Origin: Bog-473 sp963809825
GTDB taxonomy: Bacteria; Actinomycetota; Acidimicrobiia; Acidimicrobiales; RAAP-2
Reading direction: 5' to 3'
DNA length: 64,000 nt
Assembly: GCA_963809825.1 (NCBI GenBank)
Contig: CAWELJ010000005.1
Span: 124,001 to 188,000 of the forward strand
The notes under the pieces were generated by a model that had not been told where the DNA came from, made no database searches, and saw only the letters and a program-made list of their open reading frames with translations. Positions 1 through 8,721 of the stretch are shown piece after piece (position 1 is the stretch's first letter; every line of letters begins with the position of its first letter). The position numbers and the translations under genes are program-made.

Positions 1-384
1 AACCTGGCGTCTCACGAGGAGATTCTCGGTTTTCCCGCGTTGTGCCACCAGGGTACTTAGACCCCATCGAACACCGAGATCTGCGATGCAGTCGAATAGC
101 GCCAGGCCGGCCTCATCGGCGCTCGATCTACCTGAGGGACGGACGGATGGTCGGCCCGCAGCTGACCGGTGACATCCGAGCCGCCGCGATCTCCCGCTCG
201 CTCATGATGCGCAGGACGCACGTCGGCCAGTACGGCCAGAGACTGATCGGGCCAGAACCCGAACCCGGGTTCGGCATGGTTGACGTCATCGCCGACGCCC
301 TTCGGCTCTGCGTGGGGGTAACGGTTCACGCCTGACGACGACGGCCTTCGTCCGGTTGGTTGGCCGTGCTCGAGTGCTCGACTC
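1..384. other. No confident gene; possible remnant of a further cassette
   Basis: Open frames exist on both strands here, but none has a ribosome-binding site, a recognisable domain or a family-like composition, so I call no gene. The segment lies immediately left of the first tRNA-Gly-end element. Positions 12-21 read TCACGAGGAG, and the same ten bases occur at 2828-2837, 70 bases after the end of the tRNA part of the second element. The following bases are also partly alike. This hints, weakly, that another element copy ends just outside the left edge and that this stretch is a short or decayed cassette. Confidence 0.4.
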
Positions 385-552
385 GTAGTAGAGCGCTCTA
401 CTACAGGGGCGGACCCAGCGGACGGGCTGGAAACTGGGTGGACGGAACCGCACTTCAGAGAACCAGCCGGAACCAAACGGACGAAAACCACCACCTTGCC
501 AAGGTGAGGGTCGCGGGTTCGAATCCCGTCTTCCGCTCCATTCTAGCAGGTC
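385..552 (+). repeat. 168-bp palindrome/tRNA-Gly 3'-end element, copy 1
   Basis: The element opens with the perfect 20-bp palindrome GTAGTAGAGCGCTCTACTAC (385-404). A variable stretch follows with repeated TGGA-type motifs and a conserved GGAAACTGG near 429-437. From about 488 to 540 it is the 3' portion of tRNA-Gly: anticodon arm with GCC at 498-500, variable loop, intact T-arm, acceptor 3' strand CTTCCGC, discriminator T and encoded CCA. The motif GCAGGTC follows at 546-552. No 5' acceptor or D-arm partner exists upstream, so this is not a working tRNA gene. Length and spacing equal copies 2 and 3. Such tRNA 3' ends are typical attachment sites of tyrosine-recombinase elements; that role is inferred. 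Confidence 0.85.
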
Positions 553-598
553 AAGGGTGGTTTTTCAAACCCTCCGGTCATTTGGCAAACGGAACCCG

Positions 599-2485
599 TT
601 ACCTGCGATGCCCAATGTGCGCCTGTGCCCGAGCAGTCCTTACGGCACGGCTGAGCGTTGTGAGGTCGTACGTTCCGACCTGCCGCTGTCCGTTGACAAA
701 AAAACTCGGGGTACCCGCGACCACGCTCACGTCGGCGCTCTCGACGTCTGCCGCGACACGTTCGCTCCATCGGCGACTTCGGAGGTCCTCGGTGAATGTA
801 TTCACATCGAGTCCGAGCTGTTCCGCGTACCGGATGAGGTCCTTGGGGGCCAGCTCATCCTGGTGCTCGATCAGCAGGTCGTGCATCGGCCAGAAGGCTC
901 CCTGCGCTGCGGCGGCCTCGGATGCCTCCGCCGCCAGTTGAGCTCTCGGATGCACGTCGTTCAGTGGCAGATGACGCCACACATAACGTAGGTCGCCGAA
1001 GTCGGCCAGGAGTTCCCGGATGACCGGTTCGGCCCGCCCACAGTACGGGCACTCGAAGTCGCCGTACTCGACGAGGGTCACGTCCGCGTTCGCCGGCCCG
1101 CGGATATGGTCGCGGTCGCCATCGACCGGATCGGCGAGGTCCACGATCGCGGGGGACTGGCCGAGGAGTGCTCGGCTGCGAAGTGGCGACGGCAGGCGAT
1201 CCGTGATCTGGAACACCAACCAGGTCAGCAGGGCTGCCACCACGGCCGCCGTGAGCACTCCGAGTGTCGCCTCTTTCAACTCGACACCCGTGAACGCGAC
1301 CGAGGCGACGAGCAGCGAGACGGTGAAGCCCATCCCGGCCAAGGTGCCACCGCCCAGGGCGGCCATCCAGCCAACCGGTGGACGGAGTCGGCCTCTCGTT
1401 ACCTTGTTGACGAGAGCGGACACGGTCATGATCCCGGCCGGCTTGCCGACCACGTAACCGAGAGCGATCCCGAGTGTGATGGGCGACGTGTAGGCCTGGG
1501 CCAGGAAACCGACGTTGACGTGTATGCCGGCGTTCGCGAGGCCGAACAGCGGAACGATGAGATAGCTCGTCCATGGGTGCCAAATCTGCTGCAGACGGTC
1601 GTTGGGGGAGACCGCAGTCCGCACGCCGGCGCGAAGCTGTCTCGCCATCCCGGCGGTCGGCTGCTCCCGGAAGTCCCGGAAGAGATCTGAGGTCCGTTCC
1701 AGATCGGTGCGGGCAGGCGGAGCGGCGTAGGCGATGAGACCTGCTGCAAGCCCGACGACGACCGGGTCGACGCCGGACTCGACCAATGCGACCCAGCTCG
1801 CCGCTGCCAACGTGAAGTAAAGCAGTCCGTAGTGGATCCTGAGCGATGCTGCAAAGGCCGCAAGCGCCATGAGTCCGACCGCGATCACGAGCGGAGCGAC
1901 TGTCAGGTGATGGGTGTAGACCGTGGCGATGACGACGAGGCCCACGATGTCGTCGACGACGGTGAGCGTGAGGATGAAGCCGCGCAGTCGTTCGGGAGCG
2001 TGCCTGCCAAGTAGAGCGAGCAGGCCAAGGGCGAAGGCAGTATCGGTCGACATCGACACGCCCCAACCGTGCGCCGAGGTCCGACCAGCGTTGATGGCCA
2101 GGTAGAGCCCGACCGCCCCCACCATCCCGCCGAGCCCGGCGAGCACGGGAAGGATGATTCTGGGACGCTCTCGAAACTCGCCGACGTCGAATTCCCGGCG
2201 TGCCTCGAGCCCGACGACCAGGAAGAAGAAGCTCATGAGACCACTGTTGATCCAGCCACGCAGATCCATGGACACCGCTGCCTGACCGACGTGTACGGAC
2301 AGGCGGGTCTGCCACACGTGGTCGTAGGAGGACGTGTCGACATTCGCCCAGATCAGCGCGCCGACTGCAGCCCCGAGGAGGAGGGCGGCGCTCGCCGTCT
2401 CCGTTTGCAGGAAACGGCGAAGGGCGGTGTCGCGTTGTAACCACGCCGTACGAGTGGAGCTCTCAGAAGGGTCGGTGACTGCCAT
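599..2485 (-). CDS. nhaA: Na+/H+ antiporter NhaA fused to a DsbA-like thioredoxin domain
   Basis: A 628-residue inner-membrane protein. Residues about 20-430 form the NhaA antiporter, which exchanges Na+ for protons. It carries the TDTAFALG segment (Asp148) and the paired aspartates VVDD (178-179) that bind the cation in this family, within roughly eleven to twelve hydrophobic segments. From about 455 the chain becomes a DsbA/thioredoxin fold with the redox motif CPYC near 477-480 and a cis-proline loop GTPSFF near 590. NhaA proteins with this C-terminal domain are known in actinobacteria; whether the thiol domain gates transport or is an oxidoreductase anchored to the carrier is not settled here. 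It is the only gene between element copies 1 and 2; its stop lies 58 bases from the tRNA end of copy 1. No strong ribosome-binding site is visible. Confidence 0.93.
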   Translation of the reverse strand: MAVTDPSESSTRTAWLQRDTALRRFLQTETASAALLLGAAVGALIWANVDTSSYDHVWQTRLSVHVGQAAVSMDLRGWINSGLMSFFFLVVGLEARREFDVGEFRERPRIILPVLAGLGGMVGAVGLYLAINAGRTSAHGWGVSMSTDTAFALGLLALLGRHAPERLRGFILTLTVVDDIVGLVVIATVYTHHLTVAPLVIAVGLMALAAFAASLRIHYGLLYFTLAAASWVALVESGVDPVVVGLAAGLIAYAAPPARTDLERTSDLFRDFREQPTAGMARQLRAGVRTAVSPNDRLQQIWHPWTSYLIVPLFGLANAGIHVNVGFLAQAYTSPITLGIALGYVVGKPAGIMTVSALVNKVTRGRLRPPVGWMAALGGGTLAGMGFTVSLLVASVAFTGVELKEATLGVLTAAVVAALLTWLVFQITDRLPSPLRSRALLGQSPAIVDLADPVDGDRDHIRGPANADVTLVEYGDFECPYCGRAEPVIRELLADFGDLRYVWRHLPLNDVHPRAQLAAEASEAAAAQGAFWPMHDLLIEHQDELAPKDLIRYAEQLGLDVNTFTEDLRSRRWSERVAADVESADVSVVAGTPSFFVNGQRQVGTYDLTTLSRAVRTARAQAHIGHRR

Positions 2486-2602
2486 ACGGCTGCGGCGAGC
2501 CTACCGACGGGCGTGTAGCTCAGCACCGGCCTCTGGGACGCACTTTGTCCGCCGGCTCGTCGCCGACGTGAGTCAGTGTGAGGGTGATTCTCGTTGAACG
2601 CC

Positions 2603-2770
2603 GTAGTAGAGCGCTCTACTAAAGGGGCGGACTGAGTGGACCGAGTGGAAACTGGATGGACGCAACGGCAAGCCCGGGGGCTGACCACGACCCCGTGGAC
2701 CAAATCCATCACCTTGCCAAGGTGAGGGTCGCGGCTTCGAATCCCGTCTTCCGCTCCATACGTGCAGGTC
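2603..2770 (+). repeat. 168-bp palindrome/tRNA-Gly 3'-end element, copy 2
   Basis: Same architecture and exactly the same length as copy 1. The palindrome (TAGTAGAGCGCTCTACTA, 2604-2621) is 18 bp perfect. The middle has AGTGGACCGAGTGGAAACTGG, cut here to its motif AGTGG repeated, then the tRNA-Gly(GCC) 3' portion ends at CCA (2756-2758), and GCAGGTC is at 2764-2770. One T-arm base is changed (GCGGC instead of GCGGG), which would break the T-stem, confirming that a functional tRNA is not being maintained. The palindrome lies 118 bases upstream of the nhaA start on the minus strand and could also act as an operator for it. Confidence 0.85.
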
Positions 2771-2900
2771 GAGGACACTTTCTCAGCGGTTGAACTGAAC
2801 CGCACCGCTTGGATTCGTCTACTCGCTTCACGAGGAGTTTCGTGGTTTGAGTCGGCTCACGGGTCACGATGACCCGCTCCCGATGCCCGTCGACTCCGGG

Positions 2901-3803
2901 TCAGGCCAACGCTGCAGCGAGCGCTGACATCTGTGAAAAGCGGAACGCCTGCGAGACTCCGGCCTTTGGTTGGATGCTGTCGAAGCCGTGGTACGCGCCG
3001 TGCACGGTTTTGAGCTCACACTCGACGCCGGCCTCTCGAAGTCGGTTCCTGTAGGCAACGTCTTCGTCATGGAAGAGATCCAACGTCCCCACCCCTATCC
3101 ATGCCGGAGGTAGCCCTGAGAGGTCGTCGTAGCGTGATGGTGCCGCAAGCCCACTCACTTCGACCGAATCCGGCGGATAGCCCGTGTAGGACTGCCAACC
3201 AAAGCGGTTCGAGGTGTTGTTCCACAGCCGGAAGTTGCTTTCGTCGAAGTCAGTTCGGGCTGCCGTGCGGTCATCGAGCATCGGATACGACAGCAGCTGA
3301 AAGGCGAGCTGCACCTCGCCACGTTCGTGCGCCAGCAAGGCCAGCGCAGCAGCGAGCCCGCCACCAGCACTGGCCCCACCCACGGCGATACGGGTCGGAT
3401 CGACCTGAGGTTGACGGGCGAGCCACGTCAGTGCGTCGTAGCAGTCGTGCAGGGGCACAGGAAACCGATGTTCGGGAGCGAGGCGGTACTCGACCGCTGC
3501 GACAACGATCCCGAGGCTCTGGGCGAAGTGGCCGCACACTGAGTCGTCCTGGGCTGCAGTACCGAGCACGTAGCCGCCGCCGTGAACCCAGAGCAGAGCC
3601 GGCCGAGGCCGATCGCTCGTGGCCGACCGGTGGACGCGTACCGACGTCGGGCCGAGGGCGTGTACGGCGACGCCTCGCCTTGGCATCCGCGCCAGCAATC
3701 CAGTGCCCATCCGAACAGCCCGAAGCGTCCGCGGGCTGATGGCACCGCGGGGTAGCCATCGAGCAACTCGTCGAAGATCGGGATGGAAGGCGTCCTCAAT
3801 CAC
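2901..3803 (-). CDS. Alpha/beta hydrolase, HSL-type esterase
   Basis: A 300-residue cytoplasmic carboxylesterase of the hormone-sensitive-lipase family. The oxyanion-hole motif HGGGY is near residue 75, the nucleophile elbow is GASAGGG near 145, the acid is in TLDLFHDED and the catalytic histidine in HGAYHGFD near the C-terminus. The complete triad and normal family length argue for an active enzyme on short acyl or aryl esters; the natural substrate is unknown. It is the single gene between element copies 2 and 3 and is read from the minus strand, like nhaA in the preceding interval. The start is a GTG without a strong ribosome-binding site, so the N-terminus could begin slightly later. Confidence 0.9.
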   Translation of the reverse strand: MIEDAFHPDLRRVARWLPRGAISPRTLRAVRMGTGLLARMPRRGVAVHALGPTSVRVHRSATSDRPRPALLWVHGGGYVLGTAAQDDSVCGHFAQSLGIVVAAVEYRLAPEHRFPVPLHDCYDALTWLARQPQVDPTRIAVGGASAGGGLAAALALLAHERGEVQLAFQLLSYPMLDDRTAARTDFDESNFRLWNNTSNRFGWQSYTGYPPDSVEVSGLAAPSRYDDLSGLPPAWIGVGTLDLFHDEDVAYRNRLREAGVECELKTVHGAYHGFDSIQPKAGVSQAFRFSQMSALAAALA

Positions 3804-3843
3804 TGGCGATAGCCGAAGAGCGCATACCTACTCATTCTGTATC

Positions 3844-3874
3844 CTCCCTCACGGGTGGTTACCTCGTGAGGGAG
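3844..3874. promoter_or_regulatory. 10-bp inverted repeat upstream of the esterase
   Basis: CTCCCTCACG (3844-3853) and CGTGAGGGAG (3865-3874) are perfect inverted arms around an 11-base spacer that itself contains GGT/ACC. The site lies 41 bases before the esterase start (minus strand) and seven bases from the palindrome of element copy 3. It may be an operator or a hairpin belonging to the cassette boundary; no counterpart is present beside copies 1 and 2. Confidence 0.45.
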
Positions 3875-3880
3875 AATTCT

Positions 3881-4048
3881 GTAGTAGAGCGCTCTACTAC
3901 ATAGAAGGACTCGGTGGACCTAGTGGAAACTGGATGGACAGAAGCTCATGTCGGGGGACGAGAGCGGACAAACCGGACCAAATCCCTCACCTTGCCAAGG
4001 TGAGGGTCGCGGGTTCGAATCCCGTCTTCCGTTCCAATGTGGCAGGTC
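3881..4048 (+). repeat. 168-bp palindrome/tRNA-Gly 3'-end element, copy 3
   Basis: Third direct copy, again with identical internal spacing. The palindrome extends to 22 bp (3880-3901). The middle shows GGTGGACC, TAGTGGAAAC and TGGATGGAC. The tRNA-Gly(GCC) 3' portion ends with CCA at 4034-4036; the acceptor strand reads CTTCCGT, one change from copies 1 and 2. GCAGGTC occurs at 4042-4048, the same offset as in the others. It marks the right-hand limit of the array: the next gene is on the plus strand and no further copy follows in the window. Confidence 0.85.
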
Positions 4049-4157
4049 AGTAGGTGGTTTTGGGCCCCTGGTCCGTCGGGAACTGCCTCGGCTTGATTCT
4101 ACGTACGTCCGTGCTCTCACGGCTGGTGTGCTTGGAGGCAGCAATGGGGAGGAAGCG

Positions 4158-5207
4158 GTGACGATTCGTATCGTGCAGTGGACGACCGGCAACGTCGGCA
4201 AGCAGTCGGTCGAGGCGGTCATGAAGCGCCCGGATCTCGAGCTGGTCGGTTGTTATGCCTGGTCAGGAGACAAAGCGGGCAAGGACGTCGGTGAGCTCTG
4301 TGGGCTCCCACCCATCGGGCTCACTGCGACCAACGACGTCGGCGCTCTGCTGGACCTCGAACCGGATTGCGTCATCTACAACCCTATGTGGTTCAACGTG
4401 GACGAGATGGTCCGCATCCTCGAGTCTGGTGCCAATATCGTGGCGACGGCTGCCTTCATCAACGGCCAGTCGTATCCCGAGGGCGCACGGCAACGGATAC
4501 TCGATGCCTGCGCCAAGGGTGACAGCTCCATGTTCGGCAGCGGCGTGAGTCCCGGCTACATCGAGCTCATCGCAGTGGCGTTGGCCAACGCCTCGGATCG
4601 CATCGATCACGTGTTGATCAGCGAAGAGGCTGACACCACCGCCTACGACTCGCCGCCCACGGAGATCCCAGTCGGCTTCGGCCGGCCGCTGGACGACCCT
4701 GCCCTGCCCGGGATGACCGCGGCGGCGACAGTGGTCTTTAGCGAGGCGGTCGCCCTGGTGGGTGACGCTCTGGGGGTGGTGTTCGATGAGATCGTGTGCG
4801 AGGCGGAGTACGCCAAGACCACCAAGGATCTCGACCTGGGGTCATGGATGCTGGCCAAGGACACCGTTGCCGGCGTGACGATTCACTGGCTCGGCAGGAT
4901 CGACGGCAAGAACATCGTGGAGATGCGCGTGCGCTGGCGAAAGGGCGACGCGCTCGAGCCCGATTGGGATGTCGGCATGGGATGGACGATCGAGATCCAA
5001 GGCCGGCCCACGATCACCACGAAGATCGACATTCTGCCGCCGCCGTACTTCGAGGCGACGACCATGGAGGAGTTCATGGTGCTCGGACACATTCTCACGG
5101 CGCTGCCCGTCGTCAACGCCATCCCGGCCGTCGTGGCGGCGCCCTCCGGCATCGTCACCTACGAGGACATCCCCCTCCCGATGCCCAAGGGATACGTCCC
5201 GACCTGA
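4158..5207 (+). CDS. NAD(P)-binding dihydrodipicolinate-reductase-like oxidoreductase
   Basis: A 349-residue cytoplasmic protein of the dihydrodipicolinate-reductase-like (amine dehydrogenase-like) family common in mycobacteria and relatives. The N-terminal Rossmann motif TTGNVGKQSV lies within the first 20 residues, followed by a typical alternating beta/alpha NAD(P) domain and a C-terminal catalytic-type domain ending PKGYVPT. The substrate is unknown for this branch, which is distinct from lysine-pathway DapB. I chose the GTG at 4158 because GGGGAGGA sits five bases upstream and the Rossmann strand starts at once; an in-frame extension to 3948 would run through the tRNA-end element and is not credible. 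It follows element copy 3 by about 110 bases. Confidence 0.85.
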   Translation: MTIRIVQWTTGNVGKQSVEAVMKRPDLELVGCYAWSGDKAGKDVGELCGLPPIGLTATNDVGALLDLEPDCVIYNPMWFNVDEMVRILESGANIVATAAFINGQSYPEGARQRILDACAKGDSSMFGSGVSPGYIELIAVALANASDRIDHVLISEEADTTAYDSPPTEIPVGFGRPLDDPALPGMTAAATVVFSEAVALVGDALGVVFDEIVCEAEYAKTTKDLDLGSWMLAKDTVAGVTIHWLGRIDGKNIVEMRVRWRKGDALEPDWDVGMGWTIEIQGRPTITTKIDILPPPYFEATTMEEFMVLGHILTALPVVNAIPAVVAAPSGIVTYEDIPLPMPKGYVPT

Positions 5208-5386
5208 CGACGAGCCACAGGCGGCGATCGCTCGCTCGGGCGATGGCCCGCGTCTCTCCATTCAGCGGAAGAGGCGGCCTGGTCCGGAGGCGGGTCAAGG
5301 TACATTTGGGCTCACCCATTGAGTCGACCACTCCCGTGACGGGAGCGGCCTGCCCGATGAGTGTTTCGAGAGTGTGGAGGAATCTC

Positions 5387-5824
5387 ATGCTCGAAGATGG
5401 CGGCACGCCATACGAGATAGCCCTGACACATTTCATCGTGTCGGACGACGTGGAGCGCTCTGTCTGGTTCTACACTGAGGTGCTCGGCGGCAGGCTCCTC
5501 CGGTCGGGTGAACCGTCCTACGTCGCGCTGGCGAACAGCTGGATCATCATCAACGTCGGTGGAGGACCGACCGACGACAAGCCCGCGGTCACGCTCGAGA
5601 CACCACCTGATCCGAACCGCACGAGTAGCTTCTTGAACATCCGGGTCTCGGACATCCAGGCCGTCTACGCGGAGTGGAGCGCACGCGGTGCCGAGTTCCT
5701 GACGCCACCGAAGCAGCACCGAACGGAGCTGCGCTGCTACATACGCGACCCTGATGGCCATTTGATCGAAGTCGGCCAAACGACGCTGCCGGGGGGCTGG
5801 AGGCAGTTCCTGATCCAGCCCTAG
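5387..5824 (+). CDS. VOC/glyoxalase-fold protein
   Basis: A 145-residue protein of the vicinal-oxygen-chelate superfamily. It begins with the usual first beta-alpha unit (IALTHFIVSDDVERSVWFY), and a second module contains VSDIQAVYAEW and ends with the conserved DPDGHLIEVGQ. Metal ligands could be the early His and the late Glu of IEVGQ. The family includes glyoxalases, ring-cleavage dioxygenases and antibiotic-binding proteins; the exact role cannot be told. The ATG at 5387 is preceded by GGAGGAA four bases away, a better start than the ATG at 5357. It is convergent with the GH15 gene, 11 bases away. Confidence 0.85.
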   Translation: MLEDGGTPYEIALTHFIVSDDVERSVWFYTEVLGGRLLRSGEPSYVALANSWIIINVGGGPTDDKPAVTLETPPDPNRTSSFLNIRVSDIQAVYAEWSARGAEFLTPPKQHRTELRCYIRDPDGHLIEVGQTTLPGGWRQFLIQP

Positions 5825-5835
5825 GAGTCAAGGCC

Positions 5836-7770
5836 TCAAGCCGGCCTTCGACCCGACGGATCGGACGTGCCAGAGACATTCTCGGCCGGTGGTTTCGTTC
5901 GGAGTTCGGCCTCGGAAATGGCCCAGGCTGCATTGACGAGCCCGATGTGGCTGAAGGCCTGGGGGAAGTTGCCCAGGAGCTCTCCGCTCACGGGATCGGC
6001 CTCCTCGGCGAGCAGGCCGACGTCGTTGACGAAGGCCGCCGCCCGTTCGAAGACAGTGCGGGCCCGAGCCGTCTCTCCGGCCCTGGCCAGGGCTTGGGCC
6101 AGCCAGAACGTGCACAGAAGAAACGTGCCTTCTTCTCCCTCGAGCCCGTCATGGGACCGGTAGCGGTACACCAGTCCCCGCTCATCGGTGAGACGTTCTT
6201 CGGTGGCGTAGATCGTGGCCAGCACTCTGGGCTCATCGGCGGGAAGGAACCCGACCAGTGACAGCATCAGATTGGAAGCGTCAAGCTCGTCCGAGTCGAA
6301 GGATTGGGTGAAGGCCCCGGCCCGGTCGCTCCAGCCTCTGGTCAGGATCGCCTCTCGGATCTCGGACTGGGTCTGCTCCCATGCCTCGACTCGGTCGGAG
6401 GCGTCGAGACGGTCGGCCAGGGCCACCGCCCGGTCGAGGGCCACCCAGCACATCAACTTGGAGTACAAGAAGTGGCGGGGCTCACCCCGAACTTCCCAGA
6501 TCCCCTGGTCCTTTTCCTGCCAGCGCCGGGCGGCGGTGTCGGCCAGTTCGACGAAGAACCGTCGGGTGACTGCTGCCAGATCTGGAGGGGCGCCCCACTT
6601 GTCAGGGTCGGCCATTGGCCCGACCCGCCGCGAGGGGTTGTCGAAGAGGTGGTCGCAGAGGCGGTACACCGCGCTGAGCAGTTCGCCGTAGACGTCAAGC
6701 TGGCGCTGCTCCCAGGCTCCGTTGCCCACCCGAACGGGGACGGAATGTCGCCAGCCCTCCAAGTGCGGCAGCTCCCGCTCGGTCAGGACGCGTTCACCGC
6801 CGATGCCAAACATGATCTGCAGGTCGCCGCCGCGGTCGAGCGAGCCGGCCGCAGAGGAGGTCACATAGTCAAAGAACTGGTTGGCTTCGTCAGGGCAGGC
6901 CGCCACCCACAGGGCCTCGATCGTGAAGGAGGCGTCCCGGACCCAGGCATAGCGGTAGTCCCAGTTGCGGGCGCCGCCCACCACCTCGGGCAACGAAGTG
7001 GTGGCGGCCGCGCAGATCGCTCCGGTGGGGGCAAAGGAGAGAGACTGGAGCACTCGCCCGCTGTGGTGCACCAGGTCTCGCCACGGACCGACGTAGGACT
7101 GGTGGAGCTCCGACCATGACTCCCAGGCCGACACGGTGTCTTCCAACCGTGCACCTATCTCGGATTGGCTCCAGACCCTGGCTGAGCCTTCCTCGGCCTG
7201 CTCGGTGTGGTGGAGGGCGAAGCCGGCGCATTCGCCCCGGCGGAGCTGGAAGGTTCCTGATAGCGCCGACTGGTCGACGCTCAGGTCCGGGGGAGAGGAG
7301 AGGATCAGGACGGCGGCGCCGACGAACGCGGCAACTCCACCGTCGACAGTATCGAGCACGGGATCGACCAGCCCGTACTCGGGGCGTGGGACGTACTCGA
7401 GGGCCACCTCGACCTCGCCTTCGAGGCACGTCGCACGCCGCAACAGGAGATGCGGCGCACCCTTGCCGAGCTCATGGCCGCGGTTGCCCTCGCCCATGGC
7501 CAGGGCGTCCATGATGGCGACCGTGCCCGTCGGCGTCCGCCAGGTGGTCTCCAGCACCATTGTGCGGTCCAAGTAGCGACGAGTCACCTGTGTGGCGCTC
7601 GTGGCCCGGATCGACCAGTAACCGGCTTCATCGCCGAGGAGGCGACCGAAGATCGACGGGCTGTCGAAGCGGGGACAGCACAACCAGTCGATCGACCCGT
7701 CCCGGCTCACCAGCGCAGCGCTGTGCCGATCCGAGAGGAGGGCATAGTCGGCTATGGGTGTCGTGCTCAT
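5836..7770 (-). CDS. Glycoside hydrolase family 15 protein (glucoamylase/trehalase-like)
   Basis: A 644-residue cytoplasmic enzyme matching the bacterial GH15 architecture: an N-terminal beta-sandwich of about 250 residues beginning IADYALLSDRHSAALV, then an (alpha/alpha)6 barrel. Typical motifs are NWDYRYAWVRDASF (start of the barrel), EGTFLLCTFWLAQAL and the late GNFPQAFSHIGL. In the family, a glutamate pair in the barrel hydrolyses alpha-glucosidic bonds; actinobacterial members include trehalases and enzymes of unknown glucan specificity. No signal peptide is seen. AAGGA lies eight bases before the ATG. It stands alone on the minus strand. Confidence 0.92.
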   Translation of the reverse strand: MSTTPIADYALLSDRHSAALVSRDGSIDWLCCPRFDSPSIFGRLLGDEAGYWSIRATSATQVTRRYLDRTMVLETTWRTPTGTVAIMDALAMGEGNRGHELGKGAPHLLLRRATCLEGEVEVALEYVPRPEYGLVDPVLDTVDGGVAAFVGAAVLILSSPPDLSVDQSALSGTFQLRRGECAGFALHHTEQAEEGSARVWSQSEIGARLEDTVSAWESWSELHQSYVGPWRDLVHHSGRVLQSLSFAPTGAICAAATTSLPEVVGGARNWDYRYAWVRDASFTIEALWVAACPDEANQFFDYVTSSAAGSLDRGGDLQIMFGIGGERVLTERELPHLEGWRHSVPVRVGNGAWEQRQLDVYGELLSAVYRLCDHLFDNPSRRVGPMADPDKWGAPPDLAAVTRRFFVELADTAARRWQEKDQGIWEVRGEPRHFLYSKLMCWVALDRAVALADRLDASDRVEAWEQTQSEIREAILTRGWSDRAGAFTQSFDSDELDASNLMLSLVGFLPADEPRVLATIYATEERLTDERGLVYRYRSHDGLEGEEGTFLLCTFWLAQALARAGETARARTVFERAAAFVNDVGLLAEEADPVSGELLGNFPQAFSHIGLVNAAWAISEAELRTKPPAENVSGTSDPSGRRPA

Positions 7771-8081
7771 ATCATTTCCTTCGCCCGTACGTCCGCAGGA
7801 TCGGTATCGGGCTGCTCAGGTCACGCGTCGGGGGACCGGCCCATTGTGGCCGGAGATCCGACGTGTCAGCCAGGGTCAATCAGCGGTTCCCAAACCGGAG
7901 GGCCTCGCGGAATCGCTCCGGAGGTCGGAGAACCGACGGGACGTGGGCCGTTGACGCACGTCGGTTCCGTACGCTTCACTCGTGGACCGGCAGATCTGGG
8001 CCACTCCGCTGGAAGGTGCAGCCCCGGGTGTCTTGGGGCTTCGCATGATGCCTCCGCACAACTGAAGACTTGGAGTTAGGG
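7771..8081. other. Divergent intergenic region, no gene seen
   Basis: About 310 bases between the divergent GH15 and VOC genes. It must hold both promoters. I see only a weak inverted repeat, CCGGAG (7895-7900) with CTCCGG (7916-7921), and no convincing RNA or small gene. Confidence 0.4.
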
Positions 8082-8507
8082 ATGAACTTTCAGGGCGTCG
8101 TCATGAATGTGGCCGATCTCAATCGATCGATTGATTTCTATCGGGAGGTCCTCGGTTTCAAGTTGCTGTCCAAGAAGGAGCAATTGGCGGCAGTCAGTGC
8201 TCCAGGGAGCGACCGAGCTCAGGTCATCGTGTTGCGGGCACTTGGGAGCAGTCCCATAGGAGGAGCGCGCCACATCGGTCTGCGAGCCTTCGTTTTGGAA
8301 GTCGAGTCACCCGATCAACTGGAGCGGATCGCGCACGAGTTTGACTCTCGGAGACTCCTCGTCAGCCGACGTACTCACAGCGAATGGACGGCAGTGGTGG
8401 GACGCGACCCGGACGAGGTGGCCGTGGTCGTTGCCTGCATACCCGGTGGGGTCACCGAGGACAGCTGGAAGTCACTCGATGACTTTCTTTACGGAATCGG
8501 CGAGTAG
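8082..8507 (+). CDS. VOC-family protein
   Basis: A 141-residue vicinal-oxygen-chelate-fold protein. The first module MNVADLNRSIDFYREVLGF is the canonical beta-alpha-beta start; a second module begins near RHIGLRAFVLEV. The usual late metal-binding Glu motif (DPDGHxxE) is replaced by DPDEVAVVVA, so the metal site is probably altered and the protein may bind rather than transform its ligand. GGAG lies six bases before the ATG at 8082; a TTG four codons upstream is less likely. Not related closely to the VOC protein at 5387. Confidence 0.82.
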   Translation: MNFQGVVMNVADLNRSIDFYREVLGFKLLSKKEQLAAVSAPGSDRAQVIVLRALGSSPIGGARHIGLRAFVLEVESPDQLERIAHEFDSRRLLVSRRTHSEWTAVVGRDPDEVAVVVACIPGGVTEDSWKSLDDFLYGIGE

Positions 8508-8721
8508 GCATTGGCTCCGCGAGTGTGACGCAGGACGCTTCTGCAGGGAGGTACCGTCGAATGCGATGCGTTTCGGTGACAACGAAATCGGCGATTCTGC
8601 GTCGTGCAGCCGGCAACGAAACCACCGGTAGGCCCGAGCCGTAGAACAGCGGGCGGCGAGGTGAATATCCTTCTAGAGCGGCGGCCCTGGAGCGGCCGCC
8701 GAATGTTGATGGGAGGTGCCC